Shown: in pieces, positions 43,637 to 52,851 of the stretch
Layout: every line of letters begins with the position of its first letter
Numbering within the stretch: the stretch's first letter is position 1
Assembly: GCA_045222555.1 (NCBI GenBank)
Contig: JBGUYY010000029.1
Location: 186,001 to 250,000 of the forward strand
Origin: UBA1756 sp045222555
Lineage (GTDB): Bacteria; Bacteroidota; Bacteroidia; Bacteroidales; WCHB1-69
Reading direction: 5' to 3'
Length of the DNA: 64,000 nt
Notes under the pieces: model-generated
Seen by the model: the letters and a program-made list of their open reading frames with translations, nothing else
Database searches by the model: none
Told to the model about the DNA's origin: nothing
Translations under genes and position numbers: made by a program

Positions 43637-46060
43637 TTAAAAACGGAAGTGATAGGTAAAGGATGGAATGATGGGAAAAATGCAGACTTTCTTCAGCACT
43701 TGTGAAGAGGTTCCAGAACTGGCATCGTAGTCACTGTCCACAAAATAGAAAAAGGCGTTCTTATAATTATAAACATTGTAGATGCTTACCTCAAAGATGC
43801 TCTCCCATTTCTTGCGCTTATGCGGCACGATAAACTGCGCGCTGATGTCAAGGTGGTGGAAGGGCTGCATACGGAGGTTGTTCTTCTCGCTGTAGTTCTC
43901 CACATAACCCACATAATGTCCATACTCATAATCGGTATTCGCATCGGGGTCGGGATAGAGGTAATCCTGAAGGAACTGCGAAATATTTTGTTCCTGATAG
44001 ACGGAGATGGGCAGCGTGACCGCATTGCCGGTAGCGAAGACCCATGCCAGCGAGAGGTTGATCTTCTTGGTGGGGCTGTACATCAGCACGATAGAGACAT
44101 CGTGGCGGCGGTCGTAGCGGGCGAAGAACTTGCGGCCGAAGTTGAGGTCGTCGAACTGTTGCTGGGTCCATGAAAGGGTATAACCAATCCAACCGGTAAA
44201 CTTGCCAGCATTTTTGCGCACCAGAAACTCCACGCCATACGACCATCCCTTACCAGCGGTGACGTTGTCGCTCCAAATTTTCTCAAACTCGCCAGGATTG
44301 AAAATACCTTCAAGAGCGTCTAAGAAGAAAGAGGCTCCCTCTTTGTAGGCGAGCACGTTGTTCATGTGCTTGTAGTAGCCCTCCACCGAGAATGACATAC
44401 TGGGATTATAGAGGTCGTAATGCAGACCGAGGGCCACCTGCTGCGAGCGTTGCGGTTTTATATGGGCCGTGACGGGCACCCACAGGTCGGTGGGAAGTCC
44501 TATCGTACTGGTACTGAGCAGCAACATGCTCTGGCTCATCATGGCATACGAGGCCTTGAGGGCGAGATTGGGCAGGAAATTGTAGCTCATGGAGAGGCGC
44601 GGCTCTGGTGAGAAATAGGTGCGGCGCGGTACCGTGAAACAGGTGAGCCGAACACCCGGATTGATACGGAACTTGTTGCGGATGTTGATTTCATCCTCCA
44701 CATACAACGAATATTCCAGGCCATGCTCCATCTGCACCAACTTCGAAGAGAGGGTGTCCTCCTTCAAGGAAATGGCACTCGGACAGGACTGGTGGTAGGT
44801 GACGGCAGCACCTGCCAACAGATGGTGGTGTGCATTGATGGCATAATAGAGGTCATACTTGAGCGAAAAGTCACGGATTCCCGACTTATAGGTAGATGAG
44901 TACTGATAATCAAGACCTTTATACTTGTCGTAAATGTCCATGGTGTAATCGCTGAACACGAAGGTCAAGTTGGAGAAAAGATTAGAGGTGAAGAGATGGT
45001 TCCAGCGGGCGGTGGCAGTAGCGTTCTGCCAGTACAGTCCCATCTTATATTTCTCTTTCTCCCCTTCATCCCTAAAAAACTCCTCCAAATGGAATTTGTC
45101 GCGACCGAAGTAGGCACTCAGATACAGTTTGTTTTTGTCGCTGATATCGTAGTTGAATTTGGCGTTGAGGTCGAAAAAGTAGTAGCCGGCGGATGTTTCG
45201 GGTGACAGGATTTTCATAAGGGGTCGTGCCAGCAGGTCGAAATAGGTGGTGCGGCCGGAGAGCATGAAAGAGGCCTTGTTTTTGGCGATAGGTCCCTCCA
45301 CCATCAGGTGCGAGGAAATGATGCCGATACCGCCTTCACCGTGGTATTCGGTTTTGTTTCCTTCCTTCATGCGCACATCAATCACTGAAGAGAGTCGTCC
45401 ACCGTAACGAGCTGGGAATCCACCTTTTACAAGCTCAACCGATTTCATGGCATCGCCATTGAAGATGGAGAAAAAGCCCAGCAGGTGGTTGGCATTGTAG
45501 ATGGTAGCCTCATCGAGGATGATGAGGTTCTGGTCGGGGCCACCGCCACGCACATAGATGCCGGAGGTGCCTTCCGTGCCGGACTGCACACCAGGCATCA
45601 GCATGAGCGTCTTGAAAAGGTCTTTCTCACCAAATAATATCGGGATGGTTTTCACCTCCTTGGCCGAAACCTGTACGGTGCTCATCTGCACATCTTGTGT
45701 CAGGCGTCGATCGGAGATGACGACCTCTTCCAGCACGGTAATTTTAATCAACTCAGGATTATAGGAATAGTCATTTCCGGCAGCAATAACGTGCAGAGTA
45801 TCATTGGCATAGCCCATGCAAGAAAAAACCACATTGATGGTATCCGTGCGAGGAATCTGCAACGCATAAAATCCGTAACTATTGGTGACCACAGCGGTAT
45901 GGCTGGCCGCATCGTACACCGTAACACCGGGCAATAACTCCCGGCTGCCACGTTCATATACATAACCACTAACGGTGATGGACTGGGCAGAAAGAAAGCC
46001 CCCTCCTAAAAACAAGAGTATGGAACAAAGAATTTTAGAAAATATTCTTCTAATTTTCAT
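43637..46060 (-). CDS. TonB-dependent outer-membrane receptor
   Basis: 807 residues. Signal peptide, then a carboxypeptidase-like regulatory domain (ITVSGYVYERGSRELLPGVTV, about 27-110), a plug with GIYVRGGGPDQNLIILDEATIYN, and a 22-strand type barrel rich in aromatic residues, ending in SFTYHFRF with a terminal Phe as outer-membrane proteins have. It imports a ligand using TonB energy. The adjacent DUF4249 lipoprotein rather than a SusD protein argues against a classical glycan PUL. The substrate cannot be predicted. Confidence 0.93.
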   Translation of the reverse strand: MKIRRIFSKILCSILLFLGGGFLSAQSITVSGYVYERGSRELLPGVTVYDAASHTAVVTNSYGFYALQIPRTDTINVVFSCMGYANDTLHVIAAGNDYSYNPELIKITVLEEVVISDRRLTQDVQMSTVQVSAKEVKTIPILFGEKDLFKTLMLMPGVQSGTEGTSGIYVRGGGPDQNLIILDEATIYNANHLLGFFSIFNGDAMKSVELVKGGFPARYGGRLSSVIDVRMKEGNKTEYHGEGGIGIISSHLMVEGPIAKNKASFMLSGRTTYFDLLARPLMKILSPETSAGYYFFDLNAKFNYDISDKNKLYLSAYFGRDKFHLEEFFRDEGEKEKYKMGLYWQNATATARWNHLFTSNLFSNLTFVFSDYTMDIYDKYKGLDYQYSSTYKSGIRDFSLKYDLYYAINAHHHLLAGAAVTYHQSCPSAISLKEDTLSSKLVQMEHGLEYSLYVEDEINIRNKFRINPGVRLTCFTVPRRTYFSPEPRLSMSYNFLPNLALKASYAMMSQSMLLLSTSTIGLPTDLWVPVTAHIKPQRSQQVALGLHYDLYNPSMSFSVEGYYKHMNNVLAYKEGASFFLDALEGIFNPGEFEKIWSDNVTAGKGWSYGVEFLVRKNAGKFTGWIGYTLSWTQQQFDDLNFGRKFFARYDRRHDVSIVLMYSPTKKINLSLAWVFATGNAVTLPISVYQEQNISQFLQDYLYPDPDANTDYEYGHYVGYVENYSEKNNLRMQPFHHLDISAQFIVPHKRKKWESIFEVSIYNVYNYKNAFFYFVDSDYDASSGTSSQVLKKVCIFPIIPSFTYHFRF

Positions 46061-46075
46061 TACTTTACAAAAAAA

Positions 46076-46738
46076 CTAATCTTCTTTACCAATGTGTTTC
46101 AGGCACTCAATCGTCTTCTCCGGATTGGTGGCTTTGAAGATATAATTGCCCGAAACCAGCACATCTGCGCCGGCCTCCACCAAATCAACCGCTGTGTTGC
46201 CGTCCACACCGCCATCTACCTCAATCAACGTGTTGAGATTGCGCTTCTCGATGATGTCGCGCAACTCCGACACTTTTTTGAGGGCATTTTTGATGAACTT
46301 CTGTCCGCCGAAACCTGGATTCACCGACATAATCAACACAAGGTCAAGGTCTTGGATGATATCATCGAGCAAAGCCACCGGCGTGTGCGGGTTGAGGGCA
46401 ACACCGGCCAGCATATCTTCGTTCTTAATCTGCCAAACCACACGGTGCAGATGTGTAACCGCCTCATAATGAACGGTGAGAATATCGGCACCCGCTTGTT
46501 TGAACTCAGTAACATAACGTCCCGGGTCGTTGATCATCAGATGCACATCGAGCGGTTTCTCAGCACGCTCGCGGATGGCCTTCACCACCGGCAGACCGTA
46601 GGAGATGTTGGGAACGAACATGCCATCCATAATGTCAAGATGGAACCAGTCGGCATGGGATCGGTTCACCATGTCAATGTCGTCAGCGAGATGGCAGAAA
46701 TCTGCCGATAGCATGGAGGGAGCAATTAAAGCATTCAT
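46076..46738 (-). CDS. rpe: Ribulose-phosphate 3-epimerase
   Basis: 220 residues from the ATG at 46738; the 16 codons upstream overlap the ddl end region and lack conservation. TIM barrel of the pentose phosphate pathway. Motifs: APSMLSADF, DWFHLDIMDGMFVPNIS, DVHLM, SVNPGFGGQKF and EVDGGVDGNTA, which hold the metal-binding His and Asp residues. Follows ddl on the minus strand. Confidence 0.96.
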   Translation of the reverse strand: MNALIAPSMLSADFCHLADDIDMVNRSHADWFHLDIMDGMFVPNISYGLPVVKAIRERAEKPLDVHLMINDPGRYVTEFKQAGADILTVHYEAVTHLHRVVWQIKNEDMLAGVALNPHTPVALLDDIIQDLDLVLIMSVNPGFGGQKFIKNALKKVSELRDIIEKRNLNTLIEVDGGVDGNTAVDLVEAGADVLVSGNYIFKATNPEKTIECLKHIGKED

Positions 46739-46760
46739 TTTCAATATTTTATTAAAAAAA

Positions 46761-47744
46761 TTATTTACATTCGAAACTCTGTTCAATCAGATCGGAATAA
46801 ACATCCGTGAGGTTAAGGCCGACATAGCGAAGCTGGTTGGGGATGATGCTCATGGCGGTCTGCCCGGGGATGGTATTCACTTCGAGGAAGTACGGTACGC
46901 CTTCCGGAGTGACAATGAAGTCGGCGCGCACGATGCCACCGCAGGCCAGCTCGCGATACAGGCTCTCCGAGTAGCGGAAGATGGTGTCGCGAATATCGTC
47001 GGGAATGTCGGCGGGAGTAATCAGGTCGTGCTGCCCGTCAGTGTATTTCGACTTGTAGTCGTAGAACTCACGCATACTGACAATTTCTGTGACGGCAAAG
47101 GCCCGTACAGTACCTTTGATGCGTCCCACGCCGCAGGTTACCTCACGGCCCACAATCATCTTTTCAATCACCAATTGCGAATCATATTTAAAGGCCTCGT
47201 CTACAGCAGCTGCCAATTCCTCTTCAACATGTACTTTAGTTACTCCTACGCTCGAACCTGAGTTACAAGATTTTACAAAACAAGGATAACCGCAAACTTC
47301 CGCCACTTTTTTCGGATCTACCGTTTCTCCTTTAAAATAGTGAAGGGAGGGCGCAACGGGGATTCCGAGGTTCTTGACCACCACATTGCAGTAATATTTG
47401 TTGAAGGTAAGGGCAGAAGAGAGCATCCCGCAGCCCGTGTAAGGCATGCCAATCATATCGAAATAGGCCTCCAGACGGCCGTTCTCGCCCGGGTTGCCGT
47501 GAATGGCGATGAACACCGCATCAAACATAATCTTCTTTCCTTTCAAATCCAATGAAAAATCATTGCGGTTTACCTCTACCACCTCCCCATCGGGAGCGGT
47601 ATAGGTCCAGTTGTTGCCCTTCAAATGAATCAGATAGGGTTCGTAAAGTTTTTTGTCGAGCAGACTGAAAATGTTGTCGGCTGTTTTGAGCGAAATCTCG
47701 TATTCGCCTGAGTTTCCGCCCGTCATCAAAGCAATTCTCTTCAT
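46761..47744 (-). CDS. ddl: D-alanine-D-alanine ligase
   Basis: 327 residues. ATP-grasp enzyme making the D-Ala-D-Ala dipeptide of peptidoglycan. Starts with the family pattern IALMTGGNSGEYEISLKTA; PCFVKSCNSGSSVGVTKV is the ATP loop, and VRADFIVTPEGVPYFLEVNTIPG holds the metal ligands (Asp, Glu, Asn). Own promoter box (TAATTTTG at 47775-47768). rpe follows 22 nt downstream. Confidence 0.95.
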   Translation of the reverse strand: MKRIALMTGGNSGEYEISLKTADNIFSLLDKKLYEPYLIHLKGNNWTYTAPDGEVVEVNRNDFSLDLKGKKIMFDAVFIAIHGNPGENGRLEAYFDMIGMPYTGCGMLSSALTFNKYYCNVVVKNLGIPVAPSLHYFKGETVDPKKVAEVCGYPCFVKSCNSGSSVGVTKVHVEEELAAAVDEAFKYDSQLVIEKMIVGREVTCGVGRIKGTVRAFAVTEIVSMREFYDYKSKYTDGQHDLITPADIPDDIRDTIFRYSESLYRELACGGIVRADFIVTPEGVPYFLEVNTIPGQTAMSIIPNQLRYVGLNLTDVYSDLIEQSFECK

Positions 47745-47767
47745 GATATTTGCATTTTAAACGATGG

Positions 47768-47775
47768 CAAAATTA
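47768..47775 (-). promoter_or_regulatory. Probable -7 promoter box of ddl
   Basis: TAATTTTG on the minus strand, 23 nt before the ATG. A TTG lies 22 nt upstream, slightly further than the usual spacing. Confidence 0.5.
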
Positions 47776-47845
47776 CGATAAAAACTAACGTGGGAAGCAA
47801 CGCTTTTCGACATTTTTGAACATACAGCGTTGAATTTCTCGCGTT

Positions 47846-48592
47846 CTACATGCGCTGCCGAACCACCTCAAACAGCAGCACACCCGTGGCCACCGACACG
47901 TTGAGCGAGCGGATGGTACCTGCCATCGGGATGCGCACCGTGTCGTTGCATTCGCGCAGATAGTCCCATGCAATGCCCTCATACTCATTGCCCATGATGA
48001 GGCAAACTGGCTTGCGGTAGTCGTACTCATGGAACAGATGATCTGCTTTTTCGGTAACACCCACCACCTCAATGCCGGAATCTTGCAGAAAATGAATCAC
48101 TTCCACCAAGTTGGTATGGCGGCATACCGGCACTTTATGCAGGGCGCCGGCGGAGCTTTTCACCGCATCCTCGTTGAGCTGGGCCGCACCTTTCATCGGG
48201 ATAATGATGGCATCCACGCCGGCGCACTCGGCCGAACGGGCAATAGCCCCGATGTTGCGCACATCTGTCACTTTGTCGAGGATGAGCAGAAACGGCACTT
48301 TGCCCTGTTCAAACAGGTAGGGCACAATGGCGTAGATGTCGTCGTACTCGATGGCCGACATAAAGGCGACCACCCCCTGATGGTTGCCACGGGTGAGGCG
48401 GTTCAGCTTCTCGGCCGGCACATACTGGAACGGGATCTTACGCTCACGCACCTTGATGAACAGATCCTTGAACAAAGGACCGCTCAAATCTTTCTGAAAC
48501 AGCACTTTATCGATGGTCTTGCCGCTGGCAATAGCTTCCAGCACAGGACGCATTCCGTAGGTGATTGACTCTTGCATATTCTTTTCTTGCAT
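47846..48592 (-). CDS. rlmB: 23S rRNA 2'-O-ribose methyltransferase (TrmH/RlmB family)
   Basis: 248 residues from the ATG at 48592, 4 nt after the stop of the upstream gene; a GTG at 48604 would overlap it. SPOUT methyltransferase: an N-terminal substrate-binding domain (YGMRPVLEAIASGKTIDKV), then NIGAIARSAECAGVDAIII, VCLIMGNEYEGI and the C-terminal SLNVSVATGVLLFEV knot. RlmB methylates G2251 in the peptidyl-transferase centre. Assignment between RlmB and related TrmH proteins rests on overall pattern. Confidence 0.9.
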   Translation of the reverse strand: MQEKNMQESITYGMRPVLEAIASGKTIDKVLFQKDLSGPLFKDLFIKVRERKIPFQYVPAEKLNRLTRGNHQGVVAFMSAIEYDDIYAIVPYLFEQGKVPFLLILDKVTDVRNIGAIARSAECAGVDAIIIPMKGAAQLNEDAVKSSAGALHKVPVCRHTNLVEVIHFLQDSGIEVVGVTEKADHLFHEYDYRKPVCLIMGNEYEGIAWDYLRECNDTVRIPMAGTIRSLNVSVATGVLLFEVVRQRM

Positions 48593-48596
48593 AACA

Positions 48597-50003
48597 TTAC
48601 TCACTTTTCACCCAAGCATTATGGATGCCTGCTGCAAAACGCTCTGACTCTGCCTCATTGGTGAAAACTCCCAGGCACACACGGCGATGCCAGTCGCCCG
48701 GTGTAACGAGGATGGAGGGGTTGTATTTTTGCAGACAGGCCTGTTTAACGTGTTTGGCACAATCGGCATCGGAGGGCAAACTACCATGAATGACGTAGTA
48801 TTTTCCCTTCTCGAAGGTGATGTGCCGCATATTGTTGATGTCGAAAGGCTCAGTAACAGGCTCCGGCTGAGGTTCTTCCGTCTGAATCGCCATCGTGTCC
48901 TGCTCTTGTGTGAGGGTGTCGATATCGACCGCGACTTCCTCCACGGTCTCTTCCATTTTTGTCTCCTCAACAGGTTGCTGTACCGGCTGCTCGCTTTTGC
49001 ACCATCCCCATTTTTCGCAATAAGGACGTACAAAATCAGAAATTTGTGCGCGGTAGAAGTAGCCGGCGGCGCCCGCTGCAGCAAGAATGATCAGCACGAT
49101 CAGAAGCCACAACCACCAGCGGGAACGCTTGCGCTGCGGTTTCTCTTCCAACGGTTCTGTCTCCTCTTCCACTTCCGTTTCAGCAGGCTCTTCCACAATA
49201 GGGACTTCCACTGGCTCAGGCTCGGAAGGAGTTTCGGGAATTTCACGTTCTACAGGCTGTTCAACCACTTCTGGTTCAGCAGGTTCTTCTTCCACAACAG
49301 GAACTTCCACTGGTTCTGGCTCCGGTTCTGGTTCTGGCTCCGGTTCTGGTTCTGGCTCTGGTTCTGGTTCGGGCACTGGCTCCGGTTCTGGCACTGGCTC
49401 TGGCTCTGGTTCCGGTTCAGGTTCGGGCACTGGCACTGGCACTGGCTCGGGTTCCAGTTCTGGTTCTGACTCGGCAGGGGTTTCGGGGATTTCAGGTTCT
49501 GCCGTCTGTTCAACTACTTCTGGCACAGCAGGTTCTTCTGGTACAATCGAGGCGGCGGCCACCAGCGGCACTGCAGGAGCTGGCGGTTGCTCGGCAGACG
49601 GTTCCTCCTTCAAGGCAATCTCCTCCATCCCCTCAAACTCCGCATTCAGCGCAGGAATCGTTTCGCTTTCAAAGCCGAGAATCCCTTTTTTCAAGGTAAA
49701 AACGCCGAAGCCGGGCACTGCCACGCGCTTTTCATGCCGCAACTGTTCCAGCAGCTCTTCCGTCCAGCGGGAGATAGCGATATCGGCATCTACAATCTTG
49801 ATTTTCTGCAGGTTGGAGTAGTGCAGGGTGAAATTAAAACCACTGCCCTCCGCCTGACTGTCGAGCACAACCGAATAGTGCGGCGGCATGACGGAGGTTT
49901 TGCCCACCTTGGCAGGATGAAATTCCTTGCTGAAGAGTCCGATCTGGTTCACATAAACCTGCTCTTCCGTGCGCAACATATCTATCAAACTACTGACAAC
50001 CAT
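48597..50003 (-). CDS. HU-like/SPOR-domain membrane protein with Pro-Glu repeat linker
   Basis: 468 residues. Residues 1-130 resemble the HU-like (CCDC81-type) domain of Bacteroidetes (SLIDMLRTEEQVYVNQIGLF, VPGFGVFTLKKG). Residues about 145-285 are an acidic low-complexity linker of PEPEPEPVP-type units, followed by a basic patch, one transmembrane helix (WLWLLIVLIILAAAGAAGYF), and a C-terminal SPOR-like domain (KYYVIHGSLPSDADCAKHV to the end) that in other proteins binds denuded peptidoglycan. Topology implies a cytoplasmic HU-like domain and a periplasmic SPOR domain. This could link nucleoid or cytoplasm to the division site. The link is inference. Confidence 0.8.
   Translation of the reverse strand: MVVSSLIDMLRTEEQVYVNQIGLFSKEFHPAKVGKTSVMPPHYSVVLDSQAEGSGFNFTLHYSNLQKIKIVDADIAISRWTEELLEQLRHEKRVAVPGFGVFTLKKGILGFESETIPALNAEFEGMEEIALKEEPSAEQPPAPAVPLVAAASIVPEEPAVPEVVEQTAEPEIPETPAESEPELEPEPVPVPVPEPEPEPEPEPVPEPEPVPEPEPEPEPEPEPEPEPEPEPVEVPVVEEEPAEPEVVEQPVEREIPETPSEPEPVEVPIVEEPAETEVEEETEPLEEKPQRKRSRWWLWLLIVLIILAAAGAAGYFYRAQISDFVRPYCEKWGWCKSEQPVQQPVEETKMEETVEEVAVDIDTLTQEQDTMAIQTEEPQPEPVTEPFDINNMRHITFEKGKYYVIHGSLPSDADCAKHVKQACLQKYNPSILVTPGDWHRRVCLGVFTNEAESERFAAGIHNAWVKSE
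49280..49460. repeat. Coding tandem repeat (Pro-Glu/Pro-Val) in the HU/SPOR gene
   Basis: On the plus strand, many copies of a GGTTCTGGCTCC-like 6/12-nt unit with few changes; on the coding strand they give PEPEP and PVPEP runs. Such arrays expand and contract by slippage, always in frame here because the unit is a multiple of three. Confidence 0.85.
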
Positions 50004-50014
50004 ATCTTTACAAA

Positions 50015-50743
50015 TTAAAATGCTATCATTTTCTCAGCTCGTTCCAAATCTTCAGGTGTGTCGATGCCGACACTCTCGTAATCGCAAGGGCGCACGAAGA
50101 TATCGTACCCATTGTCGAGCCAGCGCAGCTGCTCCAGCTTTTCGGCCTCCTCCAGCTGGGAGGAATCCAATGCCACCAGTTCGTTCAGAACAGAGAAGCG
50201 GTAAGCGTAAATGCCGATATGCTTGTAGTGCACGGGCGGCATCTGTTCGTTACGGTAGTAGGGTATCGGCGAGCGGCTGAAGTAGAGGGCGCGGCCGTTG
50301 CGGGCAGCCACCACCTTCACCATGTTCGGATTCTGGGGATTTTCATCTCCTGTGAAGGCTTTCGCCAAAGTGGCGATATGCACCTCTGGCCGGTCGAACT
50401 GACTGGTTAACAAACGGATGGCATCAGGTTGGATGAACGGCTCATCGCCTTGGATGTTGACTACCACATCCTCTTCAGAAGCTCCCAGCGCGCGGGCGGC
50501 CTCGGCGCAACGGTCGGTGCCGGAGCGGTGGTCAGGAGAGGTCATCACCACCTGTCCGCCAAAGCCCAGCACGGCCTCACGGATGCGGTCGTCGTCGGTA
50601 GCGACGGCCACCTGCGACAATCCCGCCTGGCAGGCACGCTCATACACCCATTGCACCATCGGCCGGCCATGGATCAAAGCCAACGGCTTACCAGGAAAAC
50701 GGGTGGAAGCGTAGCGAGCAGGAATGATTCCGATGAACGCCAT
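50015..50743 (-). CDS. kdsB: 3-deoxy-manno-octulosonate cytidylyltransferase
   Basis: 242 residues. Activates Kdo with CTP for lipopolysaccharide inner core. Motifs: IIPARYASTRFPGKPL, ATDDDRI, MTSPDHRSGTDRCAEAA, NIQGDEPF and HIGIYAYR. Full length. Lies 4 nt downstream of the deoxynucleoside kinase gene and 11 nt upstream of the HU/SPOR gene on the minus strand. Confidence 0.96.
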   Translation of the reverse strand: MAFIGIIPARYASTRFPGKPLALIHGRPMVQWVYERACQAGLSQVAVATDDDRIREAVLGFGGQVVMTSPDHRSGTDRCAEAARALGASEEDVVVNIQGDEPFIQPDAIRLLTSQFDRPEVHIATLAKAFTGDENPQNPNMVKVVAARNGRALYFSRSPIPYYRNEQMPPVHYKHIGIYAYRFSVLNELVALDSSQLEEAEKLEQLRWLDNGYDIFVRPCDYESVGIDTPEDLERAEKMIAF

Positions 50744-50746
50744 ACG

Positions 50747-51370
50747 CTATTTGTTGGGGAAAAGACCGAACAACTCGGCGTCAACCTTGTCGATAATGGT
50801 ACCAAAATCCTCGGGACGTTCCCCGAACTTGATTTTATTGACATCCACAATCAACAATTTGCCCAGCTTATAGTTGGAAATCCACTCCTCATAACGTTCA
50901 TTCAAGTGTTGGAGGTAGTCGAGACGGATGGTCTTCTCGTACTCACGACCGCGCTTCTGAATTTGGGAAACGAGGGTGGAAGTGTCGGCATGAAGATAAA
51001 TCAGGAGGTCGGGAGCCTGGAGGAACTGCGCCATCAGTTCAAAAAGAGATGCGTAATTCTCAAAGTCGCGCGTGGCCATCAGCTGCATGTCGTGCAAGTT
51101 GGGTGCGAAAATATACGCATCCTCATAGATAGTACGGTCCTGAATGACGGTCTTGCTGCGCTTCCGGATGTCGATAACCTGACGGAAACGGTTGTTCAGA
51201 AAATAGACCTGCAGGTTGAACGACCAGCGCTGCATGTCCTCATAATAACTGGCGAGATAGGGGTTGTTTTCCACGCTCTCGTACATGGCTTCCCAGCCGT
51301 AATGTTTGGCCAACATGCCGGTAAGGGTGGTTTTTCCGGATCCGATGTTGCCTGCTACTGCAATATGCAT
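50747..51370 (-). CDS. Deoxynucleoside kinase
   Basis: 207 residues. P-loop GNIGSGKTTL at residues 7-16, then YESVENNPYLASYYEDM, the ERS-like DRTIYEDAYIFA region and a LID-like segment RGREYEKTIRLDYLQ. This matches the dNK/dGK family that phosphorylates deoxyadenosine, deoxyguanosine or deoxycytidine for dNTP salvage. The preferred base cannot be told. Promoter box TATTTTTG at 51407-51400. Confidence 0.88.
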   Translation of the reverse strand: MHIAVAGNIGSGKTTLTGMLAKHYGWEAMYESVENNPYLASYYEDMQRWSFNLQVYFLNNRFRQVIDIRKRSKTVIQDRTIYEDAYIFAPNLHDMQLMATRDFENYASLFELMAQFLQAPDLLIYLHADTSTLVSQIQKRGREYEKTIRLDYLQHLNERYEEWISNYKLGKLLIVDVNKIKFGERPEDFGTIIDKVDAELFGLFPNK

Positions 51371-51399
51371 AAATGTATTTTTTTAGTGATAATTGACTG

Positions 51400-51407
51400 C
51401 AAAAATA
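51400..51407 (-). promoter_or_regulatory. Probable -7 promoter box of the deoxynucleoside kinase operon
   Basis: TATTTTTG on the minus strand, 29 nt before the ATG at 51370. Confidence 0.45.
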
Positions 51408-51559
51408 CAAAAAGAATGGCAAAGAAAAGAGGTTTGTGGATGTTTTGTTAATAAAAAGTGCAAAACATTAGTTTACAATAAAATAGACGTTACTTCTCCC
51501 CTATCTACGACTATCTCAATTTGTTTTCAAATTCCAACTCTCCTTTTCAATAATATTTG

Positions 51560-51567
51560 TAAATTTG
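51560..51567 (+). promoter_or_regulatory. Probable -7 promoter box of the secreted protein gene at 51594
   Basis: TAAATTTG, 26 nt before the ATG at 51594. It supports that start over the much longer open frame. Confidence 0.5.
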
Positions 51568-51593
51568 CCGCATCAACTTATTCAACCGACACC

Positions 51594-52460
51594 ATGAAAT
51601 ATTGCCAACTGCTTCTCGCTGTCCTTTTGCTTCCCGGAACATGTAATGCTCAAAATCAAGAGCGGATGGACCGGTGGGACTCCTTGTGCATGACACATCC
51701 GCCTTGCAAAGACAACAATATTGACAGTAGCCAAATCGATTTTTATCGTTCTCTTTTTGAAACCCTCAACGAAAGCGAGCGCAGAATTCCGATGGAACGT
51801 CACGATTCCCTGATGTACTATGCCAAAAATTGGCAGTGGTCGGATTCCGCTTTTCTAAAAAGTTTACGCTGTTTTGCGTGCATTCAAGATCTCTTCTATG
51901 ATTTTTATATTCAAAAGAGCATAGAAGAATCCATCAAGCATTATGACTCATTAAAAGACACGGTGCTTGTGACTTTCGCACGAGCCTATAGTGATTCTTA
52001 CCCACGAGAGGAAGTAGAAATTCCGTTCAATTCGTCAAAGGCTGAAGTTTATTGTTTATATTACCCAACAGACTCCAAATGCACCGGTGACTTTCAAAAA
52101 GATCTACAAACAGTAGAATGGCAGGGATGTGAACGGGCAAAACTGGTGAAGAATGGCTTTATTCATCCAGGTCACAAAGAAGGGAATTACTCCCTCATCA
52201 TTCTCAAGTACTCCAATATTTATTACCATTTAGGAACCATCAGTCGCGGTGGTGACGTTACACTTCTTATTATCAGCGCACAGCCAAAGAACGGACTGAA
52301 AGCAGAACCAGCCCGAATAAAAATCTCATACAATAAGTTCATGCCGCGCGTCATGGGCTCCGATGCTTCATACGACAAGCTCAAACGCTACTCAAAGGAA
52401 AACAAACAGATTATGAGAAGCGCGATGAAACAGTCCAAGAAAATACAACAACAGAATTAA
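51594..52460 (+). CDS. Secreted protein of unknown function
   Basis: 288 residues from the ATG at 51594, chosen because a good signal peptide (MKYCQLLLAVLLLPGTCNAQ) begins there and a promoter box lies just upstream; the 67 codons before it are not protein-like. The mature protein is polar, rich in Asp, Ser, Lys and Tyr, with four Cys. No domain is recognised. The gene is A/T-rich compared with neighbours and stands alone, convergent with the riboflavin kinase gene. Confidence 0.6.
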   Translation: MKYCQLLLAVLLLPGTCNAQNQERMDRWDSLCMTHPPCKDNNIDSSQIDFYRSLFETLNESERRIPMERHDSLMYYAKNWQWSDSAFLKSLRCFACIQDLFYDFYIQKSIEESIKHYDSLKDTVLVTFARAYSDSYPREEVEIPFNSSKAEVYCLYYPTDSKCTGDFQKDLQTVEWQGCERAKLVKNGFIHPGHKEGNYSLIILKYSNIYYHLGTISRGGDVTLLIISAQPKNGLKAEPARIKISYNKFMPRVMGSDASYDKLKRYSKENKQIMRSAMKQSKKIQQQN

Positions 52461-52464
52461 GCGG

Positions 52465-52851
52465 TCACATCGCCAGCAGTTTGCGCACTGCCAGCTCGTC
52501 GGCACGGAGCTGCGCGGCCAGTTCGTCCACCGAGGCGAATTTCTGCTCTCCCCTCACCCGATCCAGCACCATGAACTCCACCTGCTGTCCATACAAATCG
52601 CCGTGGAAGTCCAAAAGATGGAGTTCCACCACCAGCTCCGACAGGTTCAGCGTGGGCCGATGACCACAATAGAGCATCGCAGCCAGCGTTTTTTCAGCGA
52701 CCTTCACCTTTGCGGCATACACCCCCGCCTCTATCGACATAACAGGATGTATATCAGCTAAATTGATGGTCGGATAATGCCATTTTCTGCCATTCTCATG
52801 ACCATGAATTACGCTTCCACTATGCCATATTCTTTCCATGTGTGGGCTCAT
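52465..52851 (-). CDS. Stand-alone riboflavin kinase
   Basis: 128 residues. Matches the C-terminal flavokinase half of RibF: SGSVIHGHENGRKWHYPTIN near the start, GVYAAKVKV, CGHRPTLN, and ELHLLDFHGDLYGQQVEF. It makes FMN from riboflavin. Bacterial RibF normally also has an N-terminal FAD synthetase of about 180 residues; here there is none, and the upstream gene (rsmI) overlaps the start by 4 nt (ATGA), so nothing has been lost by a frameshift. Either FAD synthesis is separate or this is a second, kinase-only copy. Confidence 0.87.
   Translation of the reverse strand: MSPHMERIWHSGSVIHGHENGRKWHYPTINLADIHPVMSIEAGVYAAKVKVAEKTLAAMLYCGHRPTLNLSELVVELHLLDFHGDLYGQQVEFMVLDRVRGEQKFASVDELAAQLRADELAVRKLLAM

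Noticed and set aside
49280..49460. CRISPR-like array
   Set aside because: Period is 6-12 nt with no spacers and it encodes the Pro-Glu linker of the HU/SPOR protein.
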